Part shown: positions 54,549-64,000 of the stretch, in pieces
Layout of the letters: every line of letters starts with the position of its first letter
Numbering within the stretch: position 1 is the stretch's first letter
Source: Hirsutella rhossiliensis
Taxonomy: Eukaryota; Ascomycota; Sordariomycetes; Hypocreales; Ophiocordycipitaceae
Assembly (NCBI RefSeq): GCF_020360975.1
Contig: NW_025408679.1
Coordinates: 682,001-746,000 of the forward strand
Direction: 5' to 3'
DNA: 64,000 nucleotides
Notes under the pieces: generated by a model
Seen by the model: only the letters and a program-made list of their open reading frames with translations
Told to the model about the DNA's origin: nothing
Databases searched by the model: none
Program-made: the position numbers and the translations under genes

Positions 54549-55499
54549 TCAGTCATCCTCATCCTCGTCGGAGGAATCATCGTCCTGGCCCCTCCTCCTC
54601 CTCTTCTTGGCCGCGGGCTGCGCCTCGACCTCGCCCTTGCGCCGAAAGACGTAGCTCCGGGCGGGTCTATGCTCGCCCCTCCAGCCGCCGCCGGCCTCGC
54701 CCCTGCGATTCGTGACGACGCCGCCGGTGCGAGCGTGGCGGTAGCCCGGGTACGCGGCGGCGTGGAAGGCGAAGCTGCGCTCGACGGCGAGGCCGGCGTG
54801 GCGGGCGAGGTCGCGGACGTTCCACAGGGTGTAGGGTTCGCCGTCGAAGAGGGTGACGACGATGGAGCCGCGCGGGGCGAGGGCGGGCAGCGCGCTGGCG
54901 AAGAAGGCGACGAGGAGCGACTGGTTGTGGCGGACCTGGCGGTTGACGTCGGTGGACTTGCCGCCGACGTGGGGGAAGTTGAAGATGATGTGGTCGTGCA
55001 GCGGGGGGCGGGAGAGCGAGGGGGGCAACTTGGCGGCGTCAACGTTGTAGAGGAGCTTGTTGTTCTTGGGGCCGTGCGGGGACGGTTGTTTTCGAGGGGC
55101 GTCGCTTTCGCCACGGCCCTCCCCCTCGACGTCCTCATCATCCTCGCCACCGACTGTGCCGTCCTCATCCCCCTTACCGTCGTCGCCGAGGACGACGGCA
55201 ATGTTGGCGTCGACGCCGGGGTACTTTTGCACGAGCTCGGCGTGATCCTTTTCCAAGACGGTGGCCGTCACGTTGACACAGCCGTGATGCTTGATGGCCG
55301 AGGCGGCAAAGCTCAAGTCGCCCTCGCCAATGAGGAGGATGCGGTCCGCGGGCTCAAAGGGTATAGTGGGTTGCTGCTGCGGCTGCTGCTGCTTGCGCTG
55401 CTTGCGAGGTGGTTTGTTCTTGGGCGGCGCCTTGCTCGCCGCACTCGGCGGCCTCTTGGGCCTGACAGCCTTGCCCTGGATCCTGCGTCGCTTGGCCAT
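54549..55499 (-). CDS. bmt5: 25S rRNA (uridine-N3)-methyltransferase Bmt5
   Basis: Nucleolar enzyme that methylates N3 of a uridine in 25S rRNA using S-adenosylmethionine. Single-exon, 316 residues from the ATG at 55499, chosen because the basic start MAKRRRIQGKAVRPKRPP is a typical nuclear/nucleolar signal; the frame is open further upstream but without conservation. The Rossmann motif LLIGEGDLSFA (about 55-65) is diagnostic of the family (DUF2431). YNVDAAKL, then DHIIFNFPHVGGKSTDVNRQ and NQSLLVAFF are further conserved blocks. The middle contains an acidic GDEDGTVGGEDDEDVEGEG insertion, and the C-terminus is a basic KKRRRRG followed by an acidic tail. It is convergent with SET2. Confidence 0.9.
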   Translation of the reverse strand: MAKRRRIQGKAVRPKRPPSAASKAPPKNKPPRKQRKQQQPQQQPTIPFEPADRILLIGEGDLSFAASAIKHHGCVNVTATVLEKDHAELVQKYPGVDANIAVVLGDDGKGDEDGTVGGEDDEDVEGEGRGESDAPRKQPSPHGPKNNKLLYNVDAAKLPPSLSRPPLHDHIIFNFPHVGGKSTDVNRQVRHNQSLLVAFFASALPALAPRGSIVVTLFDGEPYTLWNVRDLARHAGLAVERSFAFHAAAYPGYRHARTGGVVTNRRGEAGGGWRGEHRPARSYVFRRKGEVEAQPAAKKRRRRGQDDDSSDEDEDD

Positions 55500-58409
55500 G
55501 GCCGGGGAGGGGCCAATTGGGTCACGCAAGGGAGTGACTTGGAGCCCACGGACTGAGTAAATATTGGGGTGGGCAGCCGCGTCGACAAGGGGCACCGGCG
55601 GGCTGCAGCAAACGAGGTGTCGACACGGTGAGCTCTGAGAGCAAAGATTAAAAAAAAAATTTGGGAGCGATGAGGTCACGGCGGAGATCTCACGTGCCGC
55701 CGCGTTGCTGGCAGGGACGGGCAATCCGGCCAATCGACGACCGGAGCGGCGGCGGGCGGAACGGGAGTCTAAAGGGTTAAAATATTCGGTTTTAAGGTGT
55801 TGCTGGATCAGCTGGGCTCCCCGTTGTGATTGGACCCTTGGCGCGGCCTAACAGGGCCCGCCCCGCGCCCCAGAAATGGACGTGGCTTGAGGTACTCCGT
55901 ACGTACTGTACAGTGCTGCCAATGTTTGCAGCAAAGCCGCATTCGTACTGTATGCTTTCTTCCAATGGGAGAAATCCGCAGCACCATGGTCATGCAGGGA
56001 GGGAAGGGGGGTTCCTGTACGGCAATGGCTAGATATGTAAGTTATTTCCTTCCACCAACACAACGTCTCTCCATGGCACATGTGATAATGCCAAAGGCGC
56101 CAAAGGCAGCCGCTGGAAGCAATAAGAGGCAGCGACGGAAAAACAATACTCCGGCACTTGTTCCGTGTAAATGCCTCGGCTGCCCGAGCAACTGCATCGA
56201 CGGATAGAGAAGCGAAAGGGAAAAGGTCTTGGGATCTTGGCCCTCTGCGAAATCGAGGACAGCTTTGAGGCAATATGAAGACGCTTTGAATTGGTTCACG
56301 GCGGCGTGCTCGTTCGTGTCGCCCATGACACATACAGCAGAGGCGAGAGCAAACATGGCCCTCATGATGCCCAGCCCTCGACTGCGTCGGCGGCTGTGCA
56401 GTGAACCGGTTCGACGGACATCAAGGCCAGCGTGATGGCGGTGCTGCGTGTTCGAGGTGGGAAGTACCGGCTCGCTTGCGTAAAGCCCACGCAGCAAATA
56501 CTTTTTTGGCATGTCGATGGGCAGCCGGGCAGGGATGCGTCTGGCTGATGGCTGGTGAATGGATTCAGCACGTCTGTGAAGCGATGAGGCTCTGGCCCTG
56601 GCGGGTGGCCTGTACGCGGGCGTGTACGCGGGCGTGTATTACCGCTGGCACCACCATCACGCCGCCGAGCCTCGCGTCGCCGTCGACAGACAGTCACAAC
56701 CGCGGGCGTAGTGTGCCCATCCTTCAACGGGTCGCGGGAGGGCTGTAAACTTGTAGGTCGGTTGACTCACCCGAACCTCGGCGCAGTGTGTGCTCGCGCC
56801 TGCGGCCCTCTTGCTCGTCATCCTAGATCGGCAGGGCAGACAGACCGCCTCGTCCGCCTAAGCTTACTTGTCATGGCTCCGTGGCGCCAGAGACTCTGGC
56901 TCGCCTGCAGGTCACCAGTACATTGCCGGGTGCCAAGTCGAGACAGGGGTAGCGCCATCGCAGCGGGCGGAATATCTCTGCTCCGCGCCAATCACAGCGC
57001 CCGCTGCTGGGCGAGTGCCTACCGATTCAGTACAGGTGGCAGCGCGAGAGCCAATCACAGGCGGCTGCCGTCGCCCTAGGCCAGCCCAGCGCGGGCAACC
57101 CCCGTACAGGGCCGTTGTGCTCTGACGGTTCCAGCCTTTTAGTGACCTGGAGCCTGCCCGCCTGCCTGCCCGCCTGCCTGCCTGCCTGCCTGTCTGCCTG
57201 CCTGCCCGGGGTACATACATGATGCGCAGAGGGTACTACCAGTACCAGGTAGTAGGTAGGACAAGACGGGAGGGTCGCACACCAAAGGGTAAAAAAAGTA
57301 CTGTAGGACTAACTCAAGCCTGGCTCACTCGCCAAGGGAGCATGACGCGACGCGGCGGTGATTTGCTGCTCGGCAAATCCTAAAGTGTGCACGAGTACAT
57401 AGTTAGTTAACTACACGAGGCAAAGAAAAGGGCGGCAGTCCGTCCAGGAGACGGGCAAGGTTATGTGTGTTTGGCAAGGTTGTGTGTGTTTGGGCTGTCC
57501 GGCGCAAGGTTTCTTCTAGCCGCAGGTACAAGCGCTGCCCCATTGGGACAAGTACCGTGGCTCCCTTGACAGGGCGTCCCGTGCGCCCGACAGCCCGCGC
57601 GCAGGTACCTGGCGTGCGCCAGGGCGTCGAGGTACCGTGAGCATCGCTGCATGTGCCGAAAAGGGACTTTCTCTCTCCCTCTGCAGCAGCGCGAAACGAC
57701 GACGACGACGACGACAAGTTGCCTCTTGCTGCCCATCCATCGTCGCTCGGTGCAACCTATTGTGCTGCGCCCTCGGTGCATTGGCCCTTGCGTGCGTGGC
57801 CGTCATTGACCGTGCTGCCCTTTGGCCGTCGGCCTCTGCCTATTGTTTTCCGTGCGTCGCCGGGCTGCCGAAAACTTCTGATTACACCTCGCTGAACTTA
57901 CGCACCAAAGGCCAAAGGAGAGCCGCTTCACCGTGGTGCCTTTTCCCACTCGCACACTCCCGCTCTCTCCCTCCCCCCCTTTGTCCCAAACCCGCGGCCT
58001 GGGCCCTCGTCGTCGTCACGCCTCGCCTTTGTCGTCTCTCATACCCGCCTGTGGGCTTGATTTCGTCTCTTGTTTGCCTGCAAAGCACGCCCTTGTTCTG
58101 CCGTCTCTCACGGCACAGCGCGCGCCTTTACGCACCCCCCATCCGCTCGCCCCGTCTTGAACCTTCACAATCCATCACCGCCTCTCTCCCTCTCCATCTC
58201 ACCCTTTTTCTCTCGCTCCCTATCGCTCTCTCGCACTCGCACTCGCACTCCCATCCTCCTTTCCCCCTCTCTCTTCTCCCTTTACTTCAACCAAGGGAAA
58301 AAAAACCACCCTTCTCTCCAAAACCTGCTTGGCAAACACGTCCACCCGAGAGAGCACAAAGAAAAAGAAAAGAAGCACAGATACATGTCACCAGTCCTTC
58401 TCATCCGCC
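55500..58409. other. Divergent promoter region, bmt5 and RGG protein
   Basis: 2.9 kb. The last kilobase is C/T-rich (CTCTCTCTC words) and is probably promoter and leader of the RGG gene. A 465-codon frame (57637-59034) overlaps this gene in another frame and is an artefact. A CCTG tetranucleotide array (57152-57207) and two copies of GTACGCGGGCGT (near 56613) are present. Confidence 0.55.
57152..57207. repeat. CCTG tetranucleotide array
   Basis: About 14 units of CCTG with a few C or T substitutions (GCCTGCCTGCCTG). It lies about 1.2 kb upstream of the RGG-gene start. Confidence 0.9.
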
Positions 58410-61400
58410 ATGGCAACTGAGGCCCAGCCGGCTGCGCGCCAGTCGGCCACGGGCAATGCTCGCGGTGGCGGCAGAGGCGGCAGAGGGAGTGGCCGTGGTC
58501 GAGGCGGCCGAGGAGGCCGCGGAGGAGGCCGAGGAGGCAATTCAAACTCGGCAACGCCCAAGCAGACGCCAAACAACTCGTCTGGCCGCGCCCCGACTCG
58601 CCGTGGCAGAGTCAAGAATTTCACAGACATGCGCGTCCAGGCCGCCTATGACCGCCAGCGCGACCTCAAGGCCACCTATCAGATGGTTGCCAACGCTGTC
58701 AAGCCTGCCCTCGAGGAGCTCTGTATTCGCCAGGTCGATCAGTTGCTCGACAACTATGACCCCAACAACCAGTCGCCCGACATGGTGCGCATGGCCGCTG
58801 AGCTCCAGCAAAGATACGACACCGTCATCGCCGAACATGACGCCGCCCTCCACCATAAACTACAAGGCGTCGAACGCCGCCACAACGCTGAGACCCAAAT
58901 CGCTCAGCAGAGCTTCGAGGTATGGTCCCTTCTTTATTGCTTCGCTTCCATCCCATCTATCCTCCTTCCCCTCCTGGCCCTGCCGGCGTATCCTGTCCGT
59001 GGCCGAGTCCCGTCATCGGACCATTTGTCACTAACCAACGCGTACAGGACAACATCGAGGACCTCTATGAACAGTATTATGACGGAGTTCTGAACAGACT
59101 CCGCATTCTTTCTTCGCTGCATGAGAAGAACCTTCCCGTCGATGTAAGTCAAGAATAGCTCTGTCTCCCCCCCGTCGCGCCCCAGCCTTCCTTCCTCAGC
59201 TTCACTGACGCTCTGCCACAGGTTCGTGATGATCGCTTCGAGTACAAGGCAATCGATGATGATCATCTGGATTTCGACTTTGGACCCTATAGGGAGTATC
59301 TAAACGGCCATCTTGTTCCCGTCCCTCACCTCGTCGAGGGTACGAGGAGGTGGGCAGAGAATCAGGCCAGGATGGCCGAGGTCGAGGCCGAGAAGGAGGC
59401 CGCTGCTGCTGCAAAGGTCAAGGCTACCAAGGGACGGACCGCCGCGGCGAAACGCAAGCCCCAGGGCCAGCCAGAAGGGCAGCCGACTCCAAAGAAGGCG
59501 ACCCGCACTTCCACCCGCAACGCCCAGCTTCTCCCGCCCGCAGAGATTTCCTCCCCTCTTCCGGCAAAGGGCCTGCTCGCTGCCGCTAAAGAAGCCGCCG
59601 CTGAAGCAGAAGCTGGCACCCCGGCTGCCGAAGAGGGTTCTGCCCCGACTTCCCCAGAGGCCTCGAGCCCCCGCAACGGCGACGTCGACGCTCCCAAGGG
59701 TCTCATGAGCCCAAATATGCCCAAAAATGCCGGTCCAGCAGACGAGTATGGTGTCCGCATGTACACCCAGAGGGCGTCCGACAAGACGCTTCACAACCGA
59801 TTTATCGTGCCGTGCTCCTTTGCCTTTGAATCCCACGAAATCGGCTTCAGAGACTCGACAAACGATCCGTCTCGCCAAAAGGTCAAGTCAGTCAACAAGT
59901 ACACCGGCACTCCAAATAGCAGCGCCATCCACCTGGACCACAGAATCGTTAACTACGACTTCTCCACCCTTACTTCGGACGACTTTGACCAGGACCTTAT
60001 CCAAAAACACAACCTCCACCCACGCTATGGCATGTGTCTGCCCGGCGGTGTCAATGAGTACGTCGAGGCTGACCCATACGTCATGCCGGGCAAGCCTGTT
60101 GTCTTCATCGCCAACCCTTCGGGCCGTGTGGTTCACGCGTCACGCTCTTTCCAAAGCACGACCGCTCAACGCAGCGCCGATGAAGCGCCGCTGCGAGCCC
60201 ACATGAGCGCCGCGGTCCGTCGCTTCTGCAAGAGGGCAGACGTTGAACCCGAGCACGTTGCCGTCACCGAATACCTTGAATCCAACCAAGACATCCGCAC
60301 CAAGTCTCTCGGGACGGCGGACGAGGAGATCAGAGCGAGCGCCTTTCAATTCGACGCCATGTCCTCGAGCGAGGAAGAGGCACAAGAAGTGGTGCAGGAG
60401 GAGATGGCGGCAAGAGGAGAAGAAGGAGAGGAGACCGACGCAGGAGATGGAGCTGCTGCCGTTGGCCAGACTCCCGAGCAGCCCGGTGGCGGCATGCCTG
60501 CTCTGTCCATGCTCGCATACGCCACGGCCTTTGAGGAAGCCAAAGATGCAACCCGCTCCACGCCCTCTGCCTCCAAAACCTCACGTTACGACGCGATCCG
60601 CGACGTTTTCACCTCGTCGAGACCCGATCCCGCCCCGCTCCCCGATGACGATACTCTGGGCCTCAACTTTCTTGCGCGGATCTGCAATGTTAAGCCTCGT
60701 CTCCCCGGTTCTGCTCGCCAGGTCGACGAGGCACCACAGGCCGCTCTCATGCCAAACTCGGAGGTTTCTCGAGCCGTGGTGTACGAAGAGGCGCCTTCGG
60801 TTGTGCTTCACGGACACGATTCCGTCAGCCGGGGACTTGGTCAGCAATCGGCCGCCCTGTTCACGCACAACCAGCCGCGAGAGCCGGTGCCTCTGCAGAC
60901 AGCTGGTGCTGTTCATGCCTCGAACGTGGAGCCGTCCGCATATCCTGTTCAGCAGGACCCAGGCATGCAGCATTACCCACAGACGAGGCTTACCGAGTTC
61001 CCCCAGCATCACTCTCTCCCCCCACAGGGCCACCCGCTGCAGGACCAAAACGCCTATTACCCTCCTCCTGGATATCCGACGCCCAATCATCGCGATGCCC
61101 ACATGGCATCTGGCCGCCCCGTCGACCCGGGCTTCAATCCTCGCGGAATGGCAGGATATGGAAGCGAAGCGCCTCCTCCCCCTACCCAAGCCTTTGGCGG
61201 CCTCGTCTTCTGGCCCCAGCATCCACAGCAAGGCCCCTCCCCCATCGCCCCAGCTGCCGTTCCGGTGCAGCACCAATATCCACCGCCGCCTGTTCCTCCG
61301 GGCGCCCCGCACCCGAGAATCCCGTTTTCTCACAATGCGAGCGCGGAGCCACTGCCGCCTCTTCGCCCCCCTCGCAGCCGCAGCCAGGCTCTTCACGAGG

Positions 61401-61990
61401 AGCCGGTTCACGATGCCAGGATGCGCTCCAGCATGCACGCCGGCATGAACCCGTACTATCCGCCTGCGCCTCCGCGCGCCGCCTTTCCCCGCGGCTATAC
61501 GGAGCCCCCTCATCCCGCATCGCAGCCCATGGGCCCCGACCGAGTCTTGCCCAGCCCCCACCATCCACCCCAACAGCAAGCGTACATGGGGTCGCCTCCT
61601 CCCCCGGGCTTCGCTCATCAAGCTCCCCAAGCAATGTCTCCCACGTTCGGGAACCCGCCAGCCATGGCTGGCCAGATGGTCCAGCAGAGCCCTCCGGGCA
61701 CACCGCAGGTGGCACCTGTCCCCATGCTCCATCACCGCGCGACGCCTTCCAACGATGTCGCAAACGGCAAATACCGCAAGCTGCAGCCTGCGCCAGTTCC
61801 CGCTCATCGAGCCTGGTCCAACAAGCCTGAGCTGAAGACCATTTTCTACGACCACAAGGAGACGGGCGCGTCTGCCGCCCTGCCCAATTCCGGGCCTACC
61901 CAAATTCGGGGCTGGAACGTCAACCAGTCTCGCAAGCGCAGCAGACAGGACAAGGCGGATTACGCAAACGACAGAGAGGAGTCCCGATAG
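58410..61990 (+). CDS. Large RGG-repeat fungal protein of unknown function
   Basis: Exons 58410-58919, 59048-59143, 59222-61990 (introns 128 and 78 bp); 1124 residues to a TAG stop. Residues 22-46 form a glycine/arginine-rich RGG segment (GRGGRGGRGG), typical of RNA-binding or methylated proteins. A helical region follows (about 70-210, ALEELCIRQVDQLLDNY; DNIEDLYEQYYDGVL). From about 250 an Ala/Lys-rich linker leads to a conserved block around 380-560 (PCSFAFESHEIGFRDSTND, LHPRYGMCLPGGVNEY, AVTEYLESNQD). The last 500 residues are Pro/Gln/His-rich and end with GWNVNQSRKRSR. I do not recognise the family, but it looks like a nuclear transcription- or chromatin-associated protein. The frame stays open and coding-like after the stop (see Findings). 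Confidence 0.75.
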
Positions 61991-62338
61991 AATCAGGATG
62001 CTCCCTCGGCCAGTTTCGCGATTCCAGCCATCCCCAAGCGTCCATGTGTTCGATTCGCACTGCCTCCCGGGATGCCCTCGCTGCGGGAGACGACGCCGCA
62101 CCCGCGCCCGGGCCCCAAGATGGTGGCAGCGCCGATGCCGACGGATTTGGTCAACATAGCATCCATGGCCATGTTCGGTTTTGGGGCGATCCCGACCATT
62201 GGATCTGCTGAGTCTGCAGGCTCCGGGAACAATGACAGCAACAACAATCAGGGCGACCCTTGTATCGTGGTTGCCGCCGACTCCCAGTCGGAGAGACCCC
62301 TGAAGAAGCGCCTCCGCCCCCGCAGGGCCAGGAACTGA
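61991..62338 (+). other. In-frame coding-like extension past the RGG-protein stop
   Basis: Immediately after TAG (61988-61990) the same frame is open for 115 codons, to TGA at 62336-62338. Roughly three quarters of the third positions are G or C. The predicted tail has PKRPCVRFALPPGMPSL and ends with a basic KKRLRPRR. It could be a read-through extension, a gene broken by one stop or sequencing error, an alternative exon, or a chance open frame. Confidence 0.55.
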
Positions 62339-63301
62339 ACTGAGCCACGCTCATGTTACGCCAGTTCTCGATATGGCACTCACCGCCGAGGACATTACAG
62401 AGGAGAAGAGTACCAAGAAGATGGGAAACCCCAAAAAAAAATATTCGCACCCACGGAGAAGGAAACAAGGCTGCAAATTAGCACTGCAGTTCCCTTCTTC
62501 CATGCACACGACGCAACGAGCACAAGTGATTTCAGTCGGGGATTCAGGAAGGGAGGGGGGTGTGATATCAGGGTCGTCTGTGAACACACAGAGAGACTGC
62601 ACTGCACACATCATCGGCGTTTAGGAAGGGGGGGGTTCGGTCGCAGGGCGACTTACTCACTATACACGCGCACAACGGACCACCACAGGGGCGTTGGGGG
62701 ACTGCTTTTTCCGCATTTGCTTTTCTTGCCTTTGCCTGCGCGCTTTCGATCTGACATGCTGTGCTCGTTTGGCCCCCTTTTTCCGGTTTTTCCCTTGCTG
62801 GCCTTGAGCATTGCATGGCCACGGGCATTTTCAAGGATATATACCCCCCCCCCTTCCCCTTCCCCCTTCCCCCTTACACCCCATTTCGCGAACTTCAATG
62901 GCCGTCGTCGAGCGCCACGACATACATGTACAGAGTAGACAACGGGGAAAACGGGAGTCGACAGAGGAGCAGACAATGAGATGACACTCATCACGTCACG
63001 TATCGTGTGAACCGCCATGGGAGAGTGCCACGTTCATCGTTGCCTCGAGTGAAATACCTGCCCGCCTCGCCTGTCTAGCCCTGGCTGGCCCCCAGAGATC
63101 CGTTTTTGACCCCGTTTTCCAAGTTCATGCCTGGAACATTCAACCCCTGGTATTCCTAATCACCCCTTCATTCATAGTCTCTCATCCATTGCCTCTCCGA
63201 GCGGCCTCCACCGCAGCTTATACCTTTGTCGTTACCCCTCCGTGCACGTGTCATCCACGTTCACGCCTCAGCAACAGCACGCACGCCGTAATGGGAGCTC
63301 A
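62339..63301. other. Intergenic, convergent 3' regions
   Basis: About 960 bp, with C-rich tracts near 62847-62880 and G-rich runs near 62560 and 62630. No supported gene. Confidence 0.5.
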
Positions 63302-64000
63302 TTACAAAGCAGACGCGTCTCCGCCGCGCGAGATGGAAGGCCTCGGTGCAGAAGAGGGTTGGTCCTGCGGCGGCGCGGCGGTCGACTGCTGAGCGTTGTT
63401 GCTGGCGCCTTGGACAGCCATGCCGGATGCGTCGGCATCCAAGCCTTGACCGCCCGTGGGCATGCCCATCTCGTCGAGGCCAGGCATGCCACCCATCATC
63501 ATGGAGCCACCGTTGGAGGCCATGGCGTTGGCCCCCAGCGACAGCAGACTCGCGCCCAGGGCGCCCTCCGGGTGCAGCGGGAACATTGCCGCCTCCATCC
63601 TTTCGCCGTCAAAGACGACCATGTTCTGGATGGGCTGCTGCGTCTGCCCGAGCACGTTGATGACGTCCTGCGCCAGCTGGCCGCCGAGGATGGCCGCCAC
63701 GGGCGCAAGCTCGCCGCCCAGATTCTGCAGGAAGCTGCGCAGGAACTCGGGCCTGAGCGTCTCGCTGGGCAGGCTCAGGGCCTTGTGCTTCTGCGTGGCA
63801 ATCTGCGTAAAGAGCTTGAGGTCCTCGCGGTTGCTGGGCAGCGCACCGCCCTTGAGCTGCTGAAACTCCCACAGGGCGCGGAGGCAGGGCAGGGCGGGCG
63901 TCACGTTTTTGAGTCTGCGCTTGGACTTGACGTACTCGCCGGGCAGCACGGCGAGGTCGCTGGCCAGGAACCACGTCGAGTAGAGCTCGCGCTTGGTGAC
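63302..64000 (-). CDS. aos1: SUMO-activating enzyme subunit Aos1, C-terminal part
   Basis: Part of the heterodimeric E1 that activates SUMO; Aos1 works with the catalytic subunit Uba2. The gene runs off the right edge of the window; 232 residues of its C-terminal part are visible, beginning in frame at 64000 (VTKRELYSTWFLASDL). GGELAPVAAILGGQLAQDVI, then GQTQQPIQNMVVFDGE, is the characteristic C-terminal segment of Aos1. The catalytic cysteine belongs to the partner subunit, not to this one. About 90 residues of Ala/Gly/Met-rich sequence (MGGMPGLDEMGMPTGGQ) extend beyond the usual end. No intron is seen in the visible part. The NEDD8 E1 subunit Ula1 is an alternative, less favoured. Confidence 0.85.
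   Translation of the reverse strand, partial: VTKRELYSTWFLASDLAVLPGEYVKSKRRLKNVTPALPCLRALWEFQQLKGGALPSNREDLKLFTQIATQKHKALSLPSETLRPEFLRSFLQNLGGELAPVAAILGGQLAQDVINVLGQTQQPIQNMVVFDGERMEAAMFPLHPEGALGASLLSLGANAMASNGGSMMMGGMPGLDEMGMPTGGQGLDADASGMAVQGASNNAQQSTAAPPQDQPSSAPRPSISRGGDASAL

Noticed and set aside
57637..59034. 465-codon plus-strand frame
   Set aside because: Runs through the C/T-rich leader and overlaps exon 1 and intron 1 of the RGG gene in another frame; composition artefact.

Overview
The window is nuclear DNA of a filamentous ascomycete, most likely a Sordariomycete of the order Hypocreales. This is inferred from short spliceosomal introns (about 50-136 bp, GTRNGT donors, CTAAC-like branch sites, YAG acceptors), high GC, and proteins such as PhiA-type cell-wall protein, Set2 with WW and SRI domains, and Gef1-type CLC. 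No rRNA, tRNA, CRISPR array, transposase or biosynthetic cluster was recognised. It reads as an ordinary core chromosomal region.

Layout (22 protein genes). 1-5.2 kb: 3' part of a RhoGAP gene (+) convergent with GPI10 (-). 7.1-8.6 kb: ornithine aminotransferase (+). 8.6-12.7 kb: a 4.2-kb gene-poor, repeat-rich stretch ending in a pyrimidine-rich leader to ATG1 (+, 12.7-15.8 kb). 16.8-19.2 kb: a very GC-rich six-cysteine protein and a zeta-toxin-fold P-loop protein (both +). 19.7-25.2 kb: an FHA-domain kinase (-) divergent from the tiny rpl41 gene, then RPA49 (both +). 26.5-29.1 kb: a secreted protein with a duplicated cysteine module and a peroxisomal enoyl-CoA isomerase (both +). 29.3-33.8 kb: COG1 and UTP3 (both -). 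35.4-41.8 kb: CLC chloride transporter and GABA transaminase (both +). 42.5-48.3 kb: an AT-hook protein (-), a 3.5-kb gap, a YCII/DGPF protein (+) and a PhiA-like protein (-). 50.8-55.5 kb: SET2 (+) convergent with BMT5 (-). 58.4-62.3 kb: a large RGG-repeat protein (+) with an open coding-like extension beyond its stop. 63.3-64 kb: 3' part of the SUMO E1 subunit AOS1 (-).

The genes are mainly housekeeping and do not form one pathway. Thematic groups are ribosome production (rpl41, RPA49, UTP3, BMT5), membrane traffic and glycosylation (COG1, GPI10, CLC), amino-acid catabolism by class-III PLP transaminases (OAT, GABA-T), and chromatin or signalling (SET2, FHA kinase, AOS1, AT-hook protein).

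The most interesting items are the duplicated-cysteine secreted protein (26491-27089), a 48-bp-arm inverted repeat with 36 perfect base pairs (39287-39400), and the 115-codon in-frame extension after the TAG of the RGG protein (61991-62338). Exon boundaries were worked out by hand from splice consensus and frame continuity. The least certain is the third intron of the FHA kinase.
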